Counted from the first letter of the stretch, positions 51,304 to 61,353 are shown. The stretch: DNA of 64,000 nucleotides from Clostridiales bacterium (GCA_004558115.1 SFDT01000022.1:1-64000), one strand, 5' to 3'. The notes: generated by a model not told the origin, from the sequence alone. Translations and numbers: made by a program.

Positions 51304-52980
51304 TCACTTGATGGTGATATCCGTATAGTAAAATTCCAAGATCTCGTCATAGCTGTACCCATCCTCCGCCATGGCCCGGGCGCCGTATTGGCTGAGGCCC
51401 ACGTTGTGGCCGCTGCCGGTGCCGGTGATGGTGAAGGTGTCGCCGCTGCCGGAGGTGACGCCCACCCGGCGGGTAACGGTGCCGGCGGAGAGCTTTTCAA
51501 CGCCGTCGGCGGTGATGACATACCAATCCCCGCCAGGCAAGGTGGTCTTTTTCCCGCCGGTGGCAATGGCCACAGCCCCCTCCAGGGTGGAGAGCTTTTG
51601 GGAGCCGTTCACGTAAAAACTGCCGCTGCCCACCACCACGGTCTCACCGCCCTCGCCGCCGCTGATGGTGAAGCGCATACTGGGAACGGACTTTTGATAA
51701 GTGCTGCTGTAAAACACGGTACGGGCGGCGTCACCCTTCACCGTCAGGGTCTTTCCCCTGGTGTCCACAAACGTGACAGCGGCCACATTGCCCATGCCGG
51801 TGACGGCGGAGACATAGACGTTCTCCACCTGGCCGATGTCGTAGTTTTTCTGCTGCAAGATCCACGTCAGCTGGTCCGCCGTGTAGGTGACGGACCAGTT
51901 GTAATTGGGGATGGAGATCAGCTCCTCATAGGGGTCCTCTTTCCCCACCAGATACGGCACCCGGCCGCCCCAGACGTTTTCCGCGTCCTCGGTGGCACCG
52001 CCGTTGGAGGAGTGGTACACCGCCTCAATGAGCTCCCCCTCGTAGTACAGGCACTCCCCCTCCGTGTTGTCCACCGCCTCATCGGAGAGGCCGGTGGCGG
52101 TGTTGGTGCCGTTGTACACCTGGCAGCAGGTGGTGCTGCACACATCAAAATCGTAGCTCTGGTGCTTGGTATTGCGGCAGGCAAAAGTCCGGGCGCACAC
52201 CGCCTGGGCCTCCAGGGCGGCCAGGGGCCAGTCGCCGTTCATCTCGTAGGGCACCACGCCCTTCACATAGTCCTCCAGGTCCACCACGTTGATGACCCGC
52301 AGATCGCCGCCGCTGGGGCGGACATACTCAAAGCCGCCCTTGTACTTGTAGCCCTTGAACCAGGTGACGGGCTCCTCCCGCCGCCCCGCCTGGGGCATGA
52401 CGCCCAGGGACAGGTCCCAGCCGTTTTGGAACTCAAACAGCACATCGGTGGTGCGGGTGCGGGTCACCAGCACGCCGGCGGAGGAGGATTTTACCGCCGA
52501 ACCGTCCATTCCCAGGTCCTCCAGGGCGTCCTCCGCCTCTCCCCGGGATTCGTAGCAGCCGAAGCGGACCACGAACTCCCCGTCGATATAGGCGGGCCAG
52601 CCTCCCAGGTCCCAGGCGTCCTCGGCGCACTGGTCATAGTCATCATACGTCCCGTCCAGCTGCACATGCCAGGGGCCCATGATCCTTCTTCCGCCAACAG
52701 AGGAATAATTGCCGTCGTCATCCACATATATTGTGCCTGCGGCGGTCATGGAAATACATGTCTCCTCCGTCCAGCCCAGGGCCACAAACTCCCGTCCGTC
52801 CTCAAAGTAACCGAACTCGTAGCCCTCTCCCACCGCGTTCTCCAGATTGGCGGAAAACAGGGCGGTGGACCCATACCGCAGACCCACCCGCAGGGTGTCC
52901 CGCTCCGCCGCGGCGGCGGAAACAGCCGTCAATGTAAAAAATGTCACAACGCCCAGCAGCGCCATCAGCCCTTTTTTCAT
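51304..52980 (-). CDS. SpoIID/LytB domain protein
   Basis: A secreted or membrane-tethered protein of 558 residues with a signal peptide ([21 protein letters not shown]), an N-terminal region including a possible SPOR-like segment ([20 protein letters not shown]), and a SpoIID domain from about 230. That domain has [26 protein letters not shown], given here as [15 protein letters not shown], ending ISQYGA-like [11 protein letters not shown]. SpoIID is a lytic transglycosylase acting with SpoIIM/P in engulfment. This is longer than classic SpoIID, so a paralogue role is possible. Confidence 0.85.
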   Translation of the reverse strand: MKKGLMALLGVVTFFTLTAVSAAAAERDTLRVGLRYGSTALFSANLENAVGEGYEFGYFEDGREFVALGWTEETCISMTAAGTIYVDDDGNYSSVGGRRIMGPWHVQLDGTYDDYDQCAEDAWDLGGWPAYIDGEFVVRFGCYESRGEAEDALEDLGMDGSAVKSSSAGVLVTRTRTTDVLFEFQNGWDLSLGVMPQAGRREEPVTWFKGYKYKGGFEYVRPSGGDLRVINVVDLEDYVKGVVPYEMNGDWPLAALEAQAVCARTFACRNTKHQSYDFDVCSTTCCQVYNGTNTATGLSDEAVDNTEGECLYYEGELIEAVYHSSNGGATEDAENVWGGRVPYLVGKEDPYEELISIPNYNWSVTYTADQLTWILQQKNYDIGQVENVYVSAVTGMGNVAAVTFVDTRGKTLTVKGDAARTVFYSSTYQKSVPSMRFTISGGEGGETVVVGSGSFYVNGSQKLSTLEGAVAIATGGKKTTLPGGDWYVITADGVEKLSAGTVTRRVGVTSGSGDTFTITGTGSGHNVGLSQYGARAMAEDGYSYDEILEFYYTDITIK

Positions 52981-53003
52981 GCATCCTCCCTATGGTCCCG
53001 GCG

Positions 53004-53032
53004 TTGACGGTCACGCGAAAGTGTGCTATCAT
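53004..53032 (+). promoter_or_regulatory. Sigma-A promoter of asd
   Basis: TTGACG (53004-53009), 17-bp spacer, TATCAT (53027-53032). The leader of about 128 nt shows no riboswitch I recognise. Confidence 0.75.
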
Positions 53033-53166
53033 ACATACAAATGTCCGTCCCAGATGTACAAAGAAGGTTTTTCCCTAATAGAAGACATTATAGTACAATT
53101 TCGCGGTACATTCAACCAAAATCGACGGAGGCTCCCCGCGGCGCCCCCTCCCAGGAGGAAACAATC

Positions 53167-54258
53167 ATGAAACAATACAAAGTCGGTATCATCGGCTGCA
53201 CCGGTATGGTGGGCCAGCGCTTCATCACCCTGATGGAAAACCACCCCTGGTTCCAGCTGACCGCCCTGGCCGCCAGCGCCCGCAGCGCCGGAAAGACCTA
53301 CGAGGAGGCCGTGGAGGGCCGCTGGGCCCTGGACATTCCCCTGCCCGAGGAGGCCAAGAAGCTGGTGGTCCTGGACGCCGAGGCCGACGCCGAAAAAATG
53401 GCCGCTTTGGTGGATTTCTGCTTCTGCGCCGTGGATATGAAGAAAGAGGACATCCGGGCCCTGGAGGAGAAATACGCCAAGCTGGAATGCCCCATCGTCT
53501 CCAACAACTCCGCCCACCGCTGGACGGATGACGTGCCCATGGTGGTGCCGGAGATCAACGCCGACCACATCGCTGTCATCGATGCCCAGCGCAAGCGCCT
53601 GGGCACGAAGCGGGGCTTCATCGCCGTGAAGTCCAACTGCTCCCTCCAGAGCTATGTCCCCGCCCTGCACCCCCTGAAGAAGTACGGTCTGGAGCAGGCG
53701 CTGGTGTGCACGTACCAGGCCATCTCCGGTGCCGGCAAGACCTTTGCCCGCTGGCCGGAAATGGTGGATAACTGCATCCCCTTCATCGGCGGTGAGGAGG
53801 AAAAGAGCGAGCAGGAGCCCTTGAAGCTGTGGGGCCATATTGAGGACGGCAAGATCGTCAAGGCCGACGGCCCCTCCATCACCGCCCAGTGCTTCCGGGT
53901 GGCCTGCCAGGACGGCCACATGGCCGCTGTGTTCATGAAGTTCCAGGATGGCTGTAAGCCCTCCATGGAACAGATCAAGGCCGACTGGGCCGCCTTCCGT
54001 GGCCCCGCCCAGGAGCTGGACCTCCCCTCCGCCCCCAAGCAGTTCCTCCACTATTTTGAGGAGGAGAACCGTCCCCAGACGAAGCTGGACCGGATGCTGG
54101 AGCACGGCATGGCCGTGTCCATCGGCCGCCTGCGGCCCGATACCCAGTACGATTACAAGTTCGTCTGCCTCAGCCACAACACCCTCCGGGGCGCCGCCGG
54201 CGGCGCCGTGCTTCTGGCGGAGCTGCTGTGCGCCAAGGGCTACATCGAGGCCAAATAA
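53167..54258 (+). CDS. asd: Aspartate-semialdehyde dehydrogenase
   Basis: Reduces aspartyl phosphate to aspartate semialdehyde, the branch to lysine, threonine and methionine. The 363 residues start with the NADP-binding GIIGCTGMVGQRF and hold the nucleophilic Cys in VKSNCSLQSYVPAL. Further motifs are TYQAISGAGKTF and the HMAAVFMKF His region. This is the longer archaeal/yeast-like class of Asd. ATG 53167 follows AGGAGGAA. Confidence 0.95.
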   Translation: MKQYKVGIIGCTGMVGQRFITLMENHPWFQLTALAASARSAGKTYEEAVEGRWALDIPLPEEAKKLVVLDAEADAEKMAALVDFCFCAVDMKKEDIRALEEKYAKLECPIVSNNSAHRWTDDVPMVVPEINADHIAVIDAQRKRLGTKRGFIAVKSNCSLQSYVPALHPLKKYGLEQALVCTYQAISGAGKTFARWPEMVDNCIPFIGGEEEKSEQEPLKLWGHIEDGKIVKADGPSITAQCFRVACQDGHMAAVFMKFQDGCKPSMEQIKADWAAFRGPAQELDLPSAPKQFLHYFEEENRPQTKLDRMLEHGMAVSIGRLRPDTQYDYKFVCLSHNTLRGAAGGAVLLAELLCAKGYIEAK

Positions 54259-54280
54259 CATTCCTTTGTTACGAAAGAAA

Positions 54281-54309
54281 GCAGATGCCCAAGCCGGGCA
54301 TCTGCTTTT
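54281..54309 (+). terminator. Terminator between asd and dapA
   Basis: GCAGATGCCC, loop AAGCC, GGGCATCTGC, TTTTC. It implies either partial readthrough or a separate dapA promoter, which I could not place. Confidence 0.85.
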
Positions 54310-54356
54310 CTCTTGCGTACAAACCGCCGTTTTTTGGAAAGGGAGTGTGTTTTTCT

Positions 54357-55247
54357 GTGAAGCAACCTATCTTTACAGGCTCTGGTGTGGCGATCGTCAC
54401 GCCCTTTGACCGGGAGACCGTGGACCTGGAGGCCCTGGGGCGGCTGCTGGACTTCCAGCTTGCCGGCGGCACCGACGCCGTCATCGTCTGCGGCACCACC
54501 GGCGAGGCCGCCACCATGACTTACCGGGAGCGGATGCGGACCATTGAGTACTGCGTGGAGCATGTGGACGGCCGGGTGCCGGTCATCGCCGGCAGCGGTT
54601 CCAACTCCACGGAAAGCGCCCTGGCCCTCAGCCGGGACGCGGAGCGGGCCGGGGCGGACGGCTTGCTGCTGGTGACGCCCTACTACAACAAGGCCAGCCA
54701 GACGGGGCTCATCCGCCACTTCGGCGTCATCGCCGACGCGGTGACGGTGCCCATCATCCTGTACAATGTGCCCTCCCGCACCGGCGTCACCATTGCGCCG
54801 GAGACCTACGCCGCCCTGGCGAAGCACCCCAACATCAACGGCGTCAAGGAGGCCGGCGGCGACCTGGGCGCCATCCAGCGGACCCGGAACCTCTGCCCGG
54901 CGGATTTTTCCATCTGGTCCGGCAACGATGACCAGACTGTGCCCATCTGCGTCCTGGGGGGCGTGGGCGTCATCTCCGTGGCGGCCAACGTGGTGCCGGA
55001 GGCCATGCACCGGCTAGTGGCCCTGTGCCTGTCTAACGACTTTGCCGCCGCCGGCACGCTGCAATTGGAGCTGAAGGAGCTGTGCGACGCCCTGTTCTGC
55101 GAGGTGAACCCCATCCCGGTGAAGACCGCCCTGAACCTCATGGGTATGGAGGCGGGAGACCTGCGGCTGCCCCTGTGTGAGCCCTCCCCCGCAAACCGGG
55201 AGCGCATCCGGAAAACGCTGGTGCAATACGAGCTGATAAATCCGTGA
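54357..55247 (+). CDS. dapA: 4-hydroxy-tetrahydrodipicolinate synthase
   Basis: Condenses aspartate semialdehyde with pyruvate, the first committed step to lysine, diaminopimelate and spore dipicolinate. The 296 residues have CGTTGEAATM, the Tyr in YNVPSRTG and the Schiff-base Lys in NGVKEAGGDL. The start is probably GTG 54357 after GGAAAGGGAG; GTG 54347 is an alternative. It acts directly on the Asd product. Confidence 0.95.
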   Translation: MKQPIFTGSGVAIVTPFDRETVDLEALGRLLDFQLAGGTDAVIVCGTTGEAATMTYRERMRTIEYCVEHVDGRVPVIAGSGSNSTESALALSRDAERAGADGLLLVTPYYNKASQTGLIRHFGVIADAVTVPIILYNVPSRTGVTIAPETYAALAKHPNINGVKEAGGDLGAIQRTRNLCPADFSIWSGNDDQTVPICVLGGVGVISVAANVVPEAMHRLVALCLSNDFAAAGTLQLELKELCDALFCEVNPIPVKTALNLMGMEAGDLRLPLCEPSPANRERIRKTLVQYELINP

Positions 55248-55251
55248 GAAA

Positions 55252-55277
55252 CGCCGCCCGGGTTCTCCCGGGCGGCG
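55252..55277. terminator. Terminator between dapA and a convergent gene
   Basis: CGCCGCCCGGG and CCCGGGCGGCG, 11-bp stem with a TTCT loop. It ends in CGTTT on the plus strand. Confidence 0.75.
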
Positions 55278-55281
55278 CCGT

Positions 55282-56031
55282 TTATGGCTGTTCCATGGCC
55301 GCGGCATAGGCGCGGAGGTTTGCCTCCATGGATGCGGTCTCCTCATACGTATACCCTGTGGGATACCCGCTGCCGTCTTCCAGCAGCCACCAGAGCGTAT
55401 CCCTGGGATGCTCCGGGTCCATGTCCTCCAGGGCCTCGTCGGTGGTCAGCAGCAGGCGGCTCTGCGCCAGCAGGCCGTTGACCTCCTCCATAAAGGCGGC
55501 AATAGCCTCTGGGTCGAAGCTGTGTCCCAGCGGGCTTCCCCAGTTGATGTCAAAGCTCACAGCACTTTCCCGCAGTACCAACTCCTCACCATCCGCACCC
55601 AGAGAGAACAGCCGGTACGTGTAGTCGCACCATCCCTGATACATGGTGGGATGGTACTCCAACAGATAATCCTCTCCCTCCAGGGTACAGGCAAACAGGC
55701 TGTTCCACCCGGCATGGGCACTGGCGGCGAAGGCCGTCCAGAGCGTCTCCCCTGCTTTGTTCACGATATGCAGGTCCGTTACTTCCACGGCAGGTGAATC
55801 CGGGTATTGACAGTGCGCCAGCTCCACGGTCTCCGGCGCGCCGTCGTGGTCAAAATCGTATGTTCCCGGCAGGGTCTCCCCCTCTACCCGGGCCACCGGC
55901 GCGGCGGCAAGCACCGCCTCTCCCTCCGGCGGCGTGCTTTGCTTCTTCCCAGGTCCCGGACCCGCCCCGCAGACCACTGCCGCCGTCACCGCCAACAGGG
56001 CAAACACTCCGAAAATTTGCCGTTTTTCCAT
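55282..56031 (-). CDS. Secreted protein of unknown function
   Basis: A 249-residue protein with an N-terminal hydrophobic segment (IFGVFALLAVTAAVVCGAG) that may be a signal peptide; the Cys is not in a clear lipobox. The rest is acidic, with an FDHDGAPETVEL calcium-loop-like stretch and LLEYHPTMYQGWCDYTYRL. No known domain. It stands alone between terminators. The XRE-anchor protein at 32 kb has a similar DxDGDxxxEV loop. Confidence 0.6.
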   Translation of the reverse strand: MEKRQIFGVFALLAVTAAVVCGAGPGPGKKQSTPPEGEAVLAAAPVARVEGETLPGTYDFDHDGAPETVELAHCQYPDSPAVEVTDLHIVNKAGETLWTAFAASAHAGWNSLFACTLEGEDYLLEYHPTMYQGWCDYTYRLFSLGADGEELVLRESAVSFDINWGSPLGHSFDPEAIAAFMEEVNGLLAQSRLLLTTDEALEDMDPEHPRDTLWWLLEDGSGYPTGYTYEETASMEANLRAYAAAMEQP

Positions 56032-56120
56032 AAAAATACCATCCCTACACTGTTATAGGAACAGTATAGGGATGGTTATTTTTTATGTCAACTACAATCC
56101 GGTTACAAAACCGCGCTGTA

Positions 56121-57734
56121 TCAGCCGGCGTTTGCCGCCCGGCGGAATTCGATATAGTCCTCGTAAGTGCCCATTTTGTCAATGAGCCTGCCGTTCTCAA
56201 ACTCCATGATGCGGTTGGCCACGGTCTGGACGAACTCGTGGTCGTGGGAGGCAAACAGCACCACGCCCTTGAAGTCGATGAGGCCGTTGTTGACGGCGGT
56301 GATGGACTCCAGGTCCAGGTGGTTGGTGGGCTGGTCCAGCACCAGCACGTTGGAGCCGAACAGCATCATCCGCGACAGCATGCACCGGACCTTCTCGCCG
56401 CCGGAGAGGACCTTCACCGGCTTGAACACATCGTCGCCGGAGAACAGCATCCGGCCCAGGAAGGAGCGTTTGAAGGATTCCGTGCTCTCCTCCGCCGTAT
56501 TGCCCGTGTACTGGGCCAGCCAGTCCAGCAGGTTCAGATCGCAGTCGTTGAAAAAGGCGGAGTTGTCCAGGGGGAAGTAGCTGGTGGTGATGGTGGTGCC
56601 CCACTTGTAGCTGCCCTCGTCCGGCTCCAGCTCGCCCATGACGATCTTGAACAGGGTGGTCTTGGCGATCTCGTCCTCGCCCACGAAGGCGATCTTGTCT
56701 CCCTTGTTCACCCGGAAGCTGACGTTGTCCAGCACCTTCCGGCCATCCACGGTCTTGGAGAGGTTCTCCACCGTCAATATCTCCTTGCCCGGCTCCCGGT
56801 CCATGTTGAAGCCCACGAAGGGATACCGCCGGGAGGAGGCGGGCATCTCCTCCACCGTCAGCTTGTCCAGGAGCTTACGGCGGGCGGTGGCCTGCTTGCT
56901 CTTGGACTTGTTGGCGGAGAATCGCTGGATGAACATCTGCAATTCCTTGATCTTTTCCTCGTTCTTCCGGTTCTGGTCCCGGATCATCCGCTGGACCATC
57001 TGGCTGGACTCATACCAGAACTCGTAGTTGCCCACGTACATCTTGATCTGGCCGTAGTCCACATCCACGATGCTGGTGCACACGGTGTTCAGGAAGTGGC
57101 GGTCGTGGCTGACCACCAGGGTCAGGGCCTCGCAGTCCATGAGGAAATCCTCCAGCCACTCGATGGCCTGGATATCCAGGTGGTTGGTGGGCTCGTCCAG
57201 CAGGATGATGTCCGGCTTTCCGAACAGCGCCTGGGCCAGCAGCACCTTCACCTTTTCCTTGGCGGTGAGGCTGCTCATCTCGCTGTACAAAATGTCGTTG
57301 GACAGGCCCAGGCCCTGGAGCAGGCGGCTCACGTCGCTCTCGGCCTCCCATCCGCCCATCTCGGCGAATTCCGCCTCCAGCTCGCTGGCCTTCACGCCGT
57401 CCTCGTCGGTGAAGTCCTCCTTTTCATACAGGGCGTCCTTTTCCTTCATCACGTCATACAGGTGCTGGTTGCCCATGATGACGGTGTCCAGCACGGAGTA
57501 GGCGTCATACTGGAAGTGGTCCTGCTTCAGGATGGACATGCGCTCTTCCTTGGGGATGATGACCTCGCCGGTGGTGGGCTCCAAATCGCCGGAGAGGATG
57601 CGCAGGAAGGTGGACTTACCGGCGCCGTTGGCGCCGATGATGCCGTAGCAGTTGCCGGGAACGAATTTCAGGTCCACGTGCTTGAACAGCGTCTGGCCGC
57701 TGAAATTCATGCTGATGTCGTTGACTGTGATCAT
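56121..57734 (-). CDS. ABC-F family ATPase (YbiT/YkpA-like)
   Basis: A cytoplasmic ribosome-associated ATPase of 537 residues with two ABC domains and no membrane part. The first domain has Walker A GANGAGKST and LLDEPTNHLD. The second has a degenerate P-loop (GEDEIAKTT, Ala for Gly), LSGGEKVRC and VLDQPTNHLD with Gln for Glu. Some of these substitutions are known in the YbiT/YkpA branch. Probably a translation factor rather than an antibiotic-resistance protein. ATG 57734 follows AAAGGAAT. Confidence 0.9.
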   Translation of the reverse strand: MITVNDISMNFSGQTLFKHVDLKFVPGNCYGIIGANGAGKSTFLRILSGDLEPTTGEVIIPKEERMSILKQDHFQYDAYSVLDTVIMGNQHLYDVMKEKDALYEKEDFTDEDGVKASELEAEFAEMGGWEAESDVSRLLQGLGLSNDILYSEMSSLTAKEKVKVLLAQALFGKPDIILLDEPTNHLDIQAIEWLEDFLMDCEALTLVVSHDRHFLNTVCTSIVDVDYGQIKMYVGNYEFWYESSQMVQRMIRDQNRKNEEKIKELQMFIQRFSANKSKSKQATARRKLLDKLTVEEMPASSRRYPFVGFNMDREPGKEILTVENLSKTVDGRKVLDNVSFRVNKGDKIAFVGEDEIAKTTLFKIVMGELEPDEGSYKWGTTITTSYFPLDNSAFFNDCDLNLLDWLAQYTGNTAEESTESFKRSFLGRMLFSGDDVFKPVKVLSGGEKVRCMLSRMMLFGSNVLVLDQPTNHLDLESITAVNNGLIDFKGVVLFASHDHEFVQTVANRIMEFENGRLIDKMGTYEDYIEFRRAANAG

Positions 57735-57802
57735 GGCGATTCCTTTCTATACGCGCAAACAGGCGCGGAGCGAGCGCCCCGCGTCTGTATGGCGTGTGAT
57801 GT

Positions 57803-59032
57803 TTACTGTTCCAGGACGGCCTTATGGTAGACCTTCTTGCCCTTTTTGATGATGATGCCGTCGCCGGCGCAGTCCTTGCAGGACCACTTGGCTTCGATGT
57901 CGCCCACCTTCTGGCCGCCGACGCTGACGCCGCCCTGCTGCACCAGCCGCCGGGCCTCGCCCCGGGAGACGCACAGGCCGCACTTTACCAGCAGGGTCAG
58001 AACATCCATCTGGCCGTCGGTAAAATCCGCCTCGCTGAGGGTGGTGGAGGGCATATGCTCGCTGTCTCCGCTGCCGCCGAACAGGGCCCGGGCGGCGGTC
58101 TGGGCCTTTTCGGCCTCCTCCTCGCCGTGGACCAGCTTCGTCAGCTCGTAGGCCAGGATCTCCTTGGCGGTGTTCAGCTGGCTGCCCTCCCACTTGTCCA
58201 TCTCGTCGATCTGCTCCAGGGGCAGGAAGGTCAGCATCCGGATGCACTTGAGCACATCCGCGTCGCCCACGTTCCGCCAGTACTGGTAGAACTCGAAGGG
58301 AGAGGTCTTGTTGGGGTCCAGCCATACGGCACCGCTGGCGGTCTTGCCCATCTTCTTGCCCTCGGAGTTCAGCAGCAGGGTGATGGTCATGGCGTAGGCG
58401 TCCTTACCCAGCTTCTTGCGGATGAGCTCCGTGCCGCCCAGCATGTTGCTCCACTGGTCGTCGCCGCCGAACTGCATGTTGCAGCCCACGGTCTGGAACA
58501 TGTGGTAGAAGTCGTAGGACTGCATGATCATATAGTTGAACTCCAGGAAGGAAAGGCCCTTTTCCATCCGCTGCTTGTAGCACTCGGCCCGCAGCATGTT
58601 GTTGACGGAGAAGCAGGCGCCCACCTCGCGGAGCACATCCACGTAGTTCAGCTTCATGAGCCAGTCGGCGTTGTTCAGCATCATGGCCTTGCCCTCGCCG
58701 AACTCGATGAACCGCTCCATCTGCTTTTTGAAGCAATCGCAGTTGTGCTGGATGGTCTCGGGGGTCAGCATCTGGCGCATGTCCGTGCGGCCGGAGGGGT
58801 CGCCGATCATGCCGGTGCCGCCGCCGATGAGGGCGATAGGACGGTTGCCGGCCATCTGCAGCCGCTTCATGAGGCACAGCGCCATGAAGTGGCCCACGTG
58901 GAGGGAGTCGGCGGTGGGGTCGAAGCCGATATAAAACACGGCCTTGCCGTTGTTCACCAGGTTCCGGATCTCCTCCTCGTCGGTGACCTGGGCGATGAGG
59001 CCACGGGCCTTCAGTTCTTCATAGATCTGCAT
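57803..59032 (-). CDS. tyrS: Tyrosyl-tRNA synthetase
   Basis: Class I synthetase charging tRNA-Tyr, 409 residues. HIGH-type motif HVGHF near residue 45, KMSKS-type KKMGKTAS near 235 and a C-terminal S4 RNA-binding domain (LLVKCGLCVSRGEARRLVQQ). Length fits TyrS type 1. ATG 59032 follows CAGGAGAG. Expression is governed by the tyrosine T-box leader directly upstream. Confidence 0.96.
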   Translation of the reverse strand: MQIYEELKARGLIAQVTDEEEIRNLVNNGKAVFYIGFDPTADSLHVGHFMALCLMKRLQMAGNRPIALIGGGTGMIGDPSGRTDMRQMLTPETIQHNCDCFKKQMERFIEFGEGKAMMLNNADWLMKLNYVDVLREVGACFSVNNMLRAECYKQRMEKGLSFLEFNYMIMQSYDFYHMFQTVGCNMQFGGDDQWSNMLGGTELIRKKLGKDAYAMTITLLLNSEGKKMGKTASGAVWLDPNKTSPFEFYQYWRNVGDADVLKCIRMLTFLPLEQIDEMDKWEGSQLNTAKEILAYELTKLVHGEEEAEKAQTAARALFGGSGDSEHMPSTTLSEADFTDGQMDVLTLLVKCGLCVSRGEARRLVQQGGVSVGGQKVGDIEAKWSCKDCAGDGIIIKKGKKVYHKAVLEQ

Positions 59033-59059
59033 AGTAGTCTCTCCTGTTCAAAATAAATT

Positions 59060-59346
59060 TTGCGGAACAGAACAAAAAAATCCTCCGTCCCGGCAGGGAC
59101 AGAGGGCGAACTTCTTCGCGGTACCACCTCTGGTTCGCCGCCTCCTCGCGAAAGCGGCCTCAGGCCGTGCCAACACACGGCAGCGCGGTAACGGGCGCAC
59201 CCGGAGCACGCCTACTGGGCCTTCAAGGGCCGTTTGGGTGCCAGCTCCGCGGTGTATTCGCCACCCGTCCCTCTCCCCTTTCCACCGTCCAGGGGCTCTC
59301 TTGGCAGGGCGCTTGCGGTTACTTCTCCGCTTCCTCGCTGTATGCA
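59060..59346 (-). promoter_or_regulatory. Tyrosine T-box leader of tyrS
   Basis: On the minus strand the T-box AGGTGGTACCGCG is at about 59119-59131. The specifier loop GAA-TAC-ACC has the Tyr codon TAC at 59254-59256. The terminator is GTCCCTGCCGGGAC followed by seven T near 59075-59101. Uncharged tRNA-Tyr pairing would favour the antiterminator and switch tyrS on. Confidence 0.95.
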
Positions 59347-59352
59347 GGGGTT

Positions 59353-59381
59353 ATTTTATCCGATAAACAGGCATTTGTCAA
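59353..59381 (-). promoter_or_regulatory. Promoter of the tyrS T-box transcript
   Basis: Minus strand TTGACA (59376-59381), 17-bp spacer, TAAAAT (59353-59358). Confidence 0.85.
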
Positions 59382-59458
59382 CACAAATTCCGGGATTTCA
59401 TCCTCCGGAAAGGGCGATCATCCCCGGCGTCTTTTTCGCCAAGATGCCGGGGATGCGG

Positions 59459-61141
59459 TCACAACGTCTCCCGGTACGCTTCCGCCTGGTCCAGCAGCTC
59501 TCCGGCGCTTTCCAGCAGCGCCTCCGTCACATGGCTGCCGCCGGTGATACGGGCCAGCTCCGCCTTGCGCTGCTCCCGGTCCAGCCGGACCACCTTCGTG
59601 TACGTCCGGCCGCCCCGCTCTCCCTTTTCCACGGAGAAGTGGGTGTCCGCCATGGCGGCCAGCTGGGGCAGATGGGTGACGCACAGCACCTGCTTGCGCC
59701 GGCTCACCTGGGCCAGCTTCTCCGCCACCTTCTGGGCCGCCCGGCCGGAGACGCCGGTATCCACCTCGTCAAACACCAGGGTGGCCACAGCCTCCTGCTC
59801 CGCCAGAACGTTTTTCAGCGCCAGCATAATGCGGGCCAGCTCGCCGCCGGAGGCGATCTTCGCGATGGGCCGCAGGTCCTCGCCCACGTTGGCGGACATG
59901 AGGAAGCGGATGGTGTCACAGCCGTCAGGGCCGGGCTCCTTTTCTGCGAAATCAATGGCAAAGCGGACCTTGTGCATGTCCAGGTCCCGCAGCTCCGCCT
60001 GGATGCGCTGCTCCAGAACGAGGGCGGCCACCTTCCGGGCCTCGGTCAGCGCCGCGCCGGCGTCCTCCACGGCCCGCCGGACCTTCCCCAGCTTTTTTTC
60101 CAGCCGGGCCAGGGTGTCGTCAGCGGTTTCTATGGCGTCCAGCTCCGCCCGGCACTTGTCCAGATAGTCCAGCATGTCCTCCACGGTGGCGCCGTACTTC
60201 TTTTTTAGCCGGTACAGCTGGTCCGCCCGGCCCTCCACCGCGTCCAGCTCCGCCGGAGAAAAGTCGAATTCCGCCCGCTTGTCCCGGACGATCTCGGCAA
60301 GGTCATAGGCTTCACACCGCAGTGCTTCCAATCGTTTGTACAGTTCTCCCAGATCGTCGCTCAAGGTGCGGACGCCGGAGATGGCCTCCTCCGCGTCCCG
60401 GATGGCCGACAGGGCGCCGCCGGAGTCCTCGCCGCCGGAGAGGCTGTAATCCGCCCCGTCCAGGGCGGCAATGTACTTCTCGCCGCTGCGCAGCAGCGTG
60501 CGCCTGGCAAGGAGCTCCTCCTCCTCGCCGGGCACCAGCTCCGCCCGCTCCAGCTCCCCGATCTGGAAGCGCAGGCTGTCCATCCGCCGGGCCTTTTCCG
60601 CCTCGTCCATTTTCAGCGCCCGGATGCGGCCCAGCAGCTCCGCCAGGGCGTCGTATGTTTCCCGGTAAGCCGCCAGGACCTCCTCTGTCCGGCCAAAGCG
60701 GTCCAGATAGGTCTGGTGCTGCTCCTCGTCCAGAAGGGCCGCGCCGTCGTGCTGGCCGTGGATGTTCAGCAGGTCCGCGCCGATCTGCCGCAGCTGGCTG
60801 ACGGTGATGGGCCGGCCGTTGGCCCGGCAGGCATTCTTGCCGTCGGCGCTGATCTCCCGCTGCAAAATGAGAGTCCCTTCCTCGTCCGGAGCCACGCCGG
60901 CGGCGGAAAGCCCGGGCAAGTCCGCCGGAACGGCGGAAAACTCCGCGCTGACGAAGGCCTTGTCGGCGCCGGTGCGGATGAGTTCCCGGGAGGTCCGTCC
61001 CCCCAGGACGGCGCCCATGGCGTCGATGACGATGGATTTGCCGGCGCCGGTCTCACCGGTCAGGGCGTTGAAGCCCGGGAGAAAGCGGATGTCCGCCTCC
61101 TCAATGACGGCGATATTCTCAATATGCAGCAATTCCAGCAT
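59459..61141 (-). CDS. recN: DNA repair protein RecN
   Basis: SMC-like ATPase in double-strand break repair, 560 residues. Walker A GETGAGKSIVIDA near the N-terminus, long coiled coils (about 150-380) and a C-terminal signature ASGGELARIMLAL with Walker B LVFDEVDTGVSGRA. Complete. ATG 61141 follows GGGAGCG. It lies at the end of the dxs-tlyA-nadK-argR-recN operon, with a hairpin cluster before it. Confidence 0.96.
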   Translation of the reverse strand: MLELLHIENIAVIEEADIRFLPGFNALTGETGAGKSIVIDAMGAVLGGRTSRELIRTGADKAFVSAEFSAVPADLPGLSAAGVAPDEEGTLILQREISADGKNACRANGRPITVSQLRQIGADLLNIHGQHDGAALLDEEQHQTYLDRFGRTEEVLAAYRETYDALAELLGRIRALKMDEAEKARRMDSLRFQIGELERAELVPGEEEELLARRTLLRSGEKYIAALDGADYSLSGGEDSGGALSAIRDAEEAISGVRTLSDDLGELYKRLEALRCEAYDLAEIVRDKRAEFDFSPAELDAVEGRADQLYRLKKKYGATVEDMLDYLDKCRAELDAIETADDTLARLEKKLGKVRRAVEDAGAALTEARKVAALVLEQRIQAELRDLDMHKVRFAIDFAEKEPGPDGCDTIRFLMSANVGEDLRPIAKIASGGELARIMLALKNVLAEQEAVATLVFDEVDTGVSGRAAQKVAEKLAQVSRRKQVLCVTHLPQLAAMADTHFSVEKGERGGRTYTKVVRLDREQRKAELARITGGSHVTEALLESAGELLDQAEAYRETL

Positions 61142-61167
61142 ACTTTAACGCTCCCTTCGGAAAGGGT

Positions 61168-61349
61168 TCAGGGGAAACCTGGGTTTCCCCTGATTCTTCC
61201 GCTCAGAGCGGAAGAAAAAATTTCAATCATTTTCGCCAGGGCGTGTACCTGGTGAAAATACTTTGACTCAGCCGCCTTGGGCGGCGTTCACCAGTGACAT
61301 CGGTCACTGGTGGTGGGGGATCCTCAAGGGGGAGCCCGCTCCCCCTTGA
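61168..61349. repeat. Array of six hairpins between argR and recN
   Basis: Back-to-back inverted repeats at 61168-61193 (12 bp, loop TG), 61194-61216 (9 bp), 61229-61259 (12 bp with a GU pair), 61271-61285 (6 bp), 61289-61312 (10 bp, loop ATCG) and 61324-61349 (11 bp, loop CCCG). No gene is present. None carries a strong T-run except near 61217, so simple termination does not explain the set. Confidence 0.75.
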
Positions 61350-61353
61350 AACC

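Noticed and set aside
52986..52996. CATAGGGAG upstream of the SpoIID-like gene as a fifth sigma-E-type motif
   Set aside because: It overlaps the ribosome site and ends only a few bases before the start codon, so it cannot work as a -10 for this start.
53033..53166. Lysine riboswitch in the asd leader
   Set aside because: The leader is too short and shows none of the conserved lysine-aptamer blocks.
56640..56720. Degenerate second P-loop of the ABC-F protein as a sign of gene decay
   Set aside because: The remaining motifs are intact, and similar substitutions are known in the YbiT/YkpA branch.
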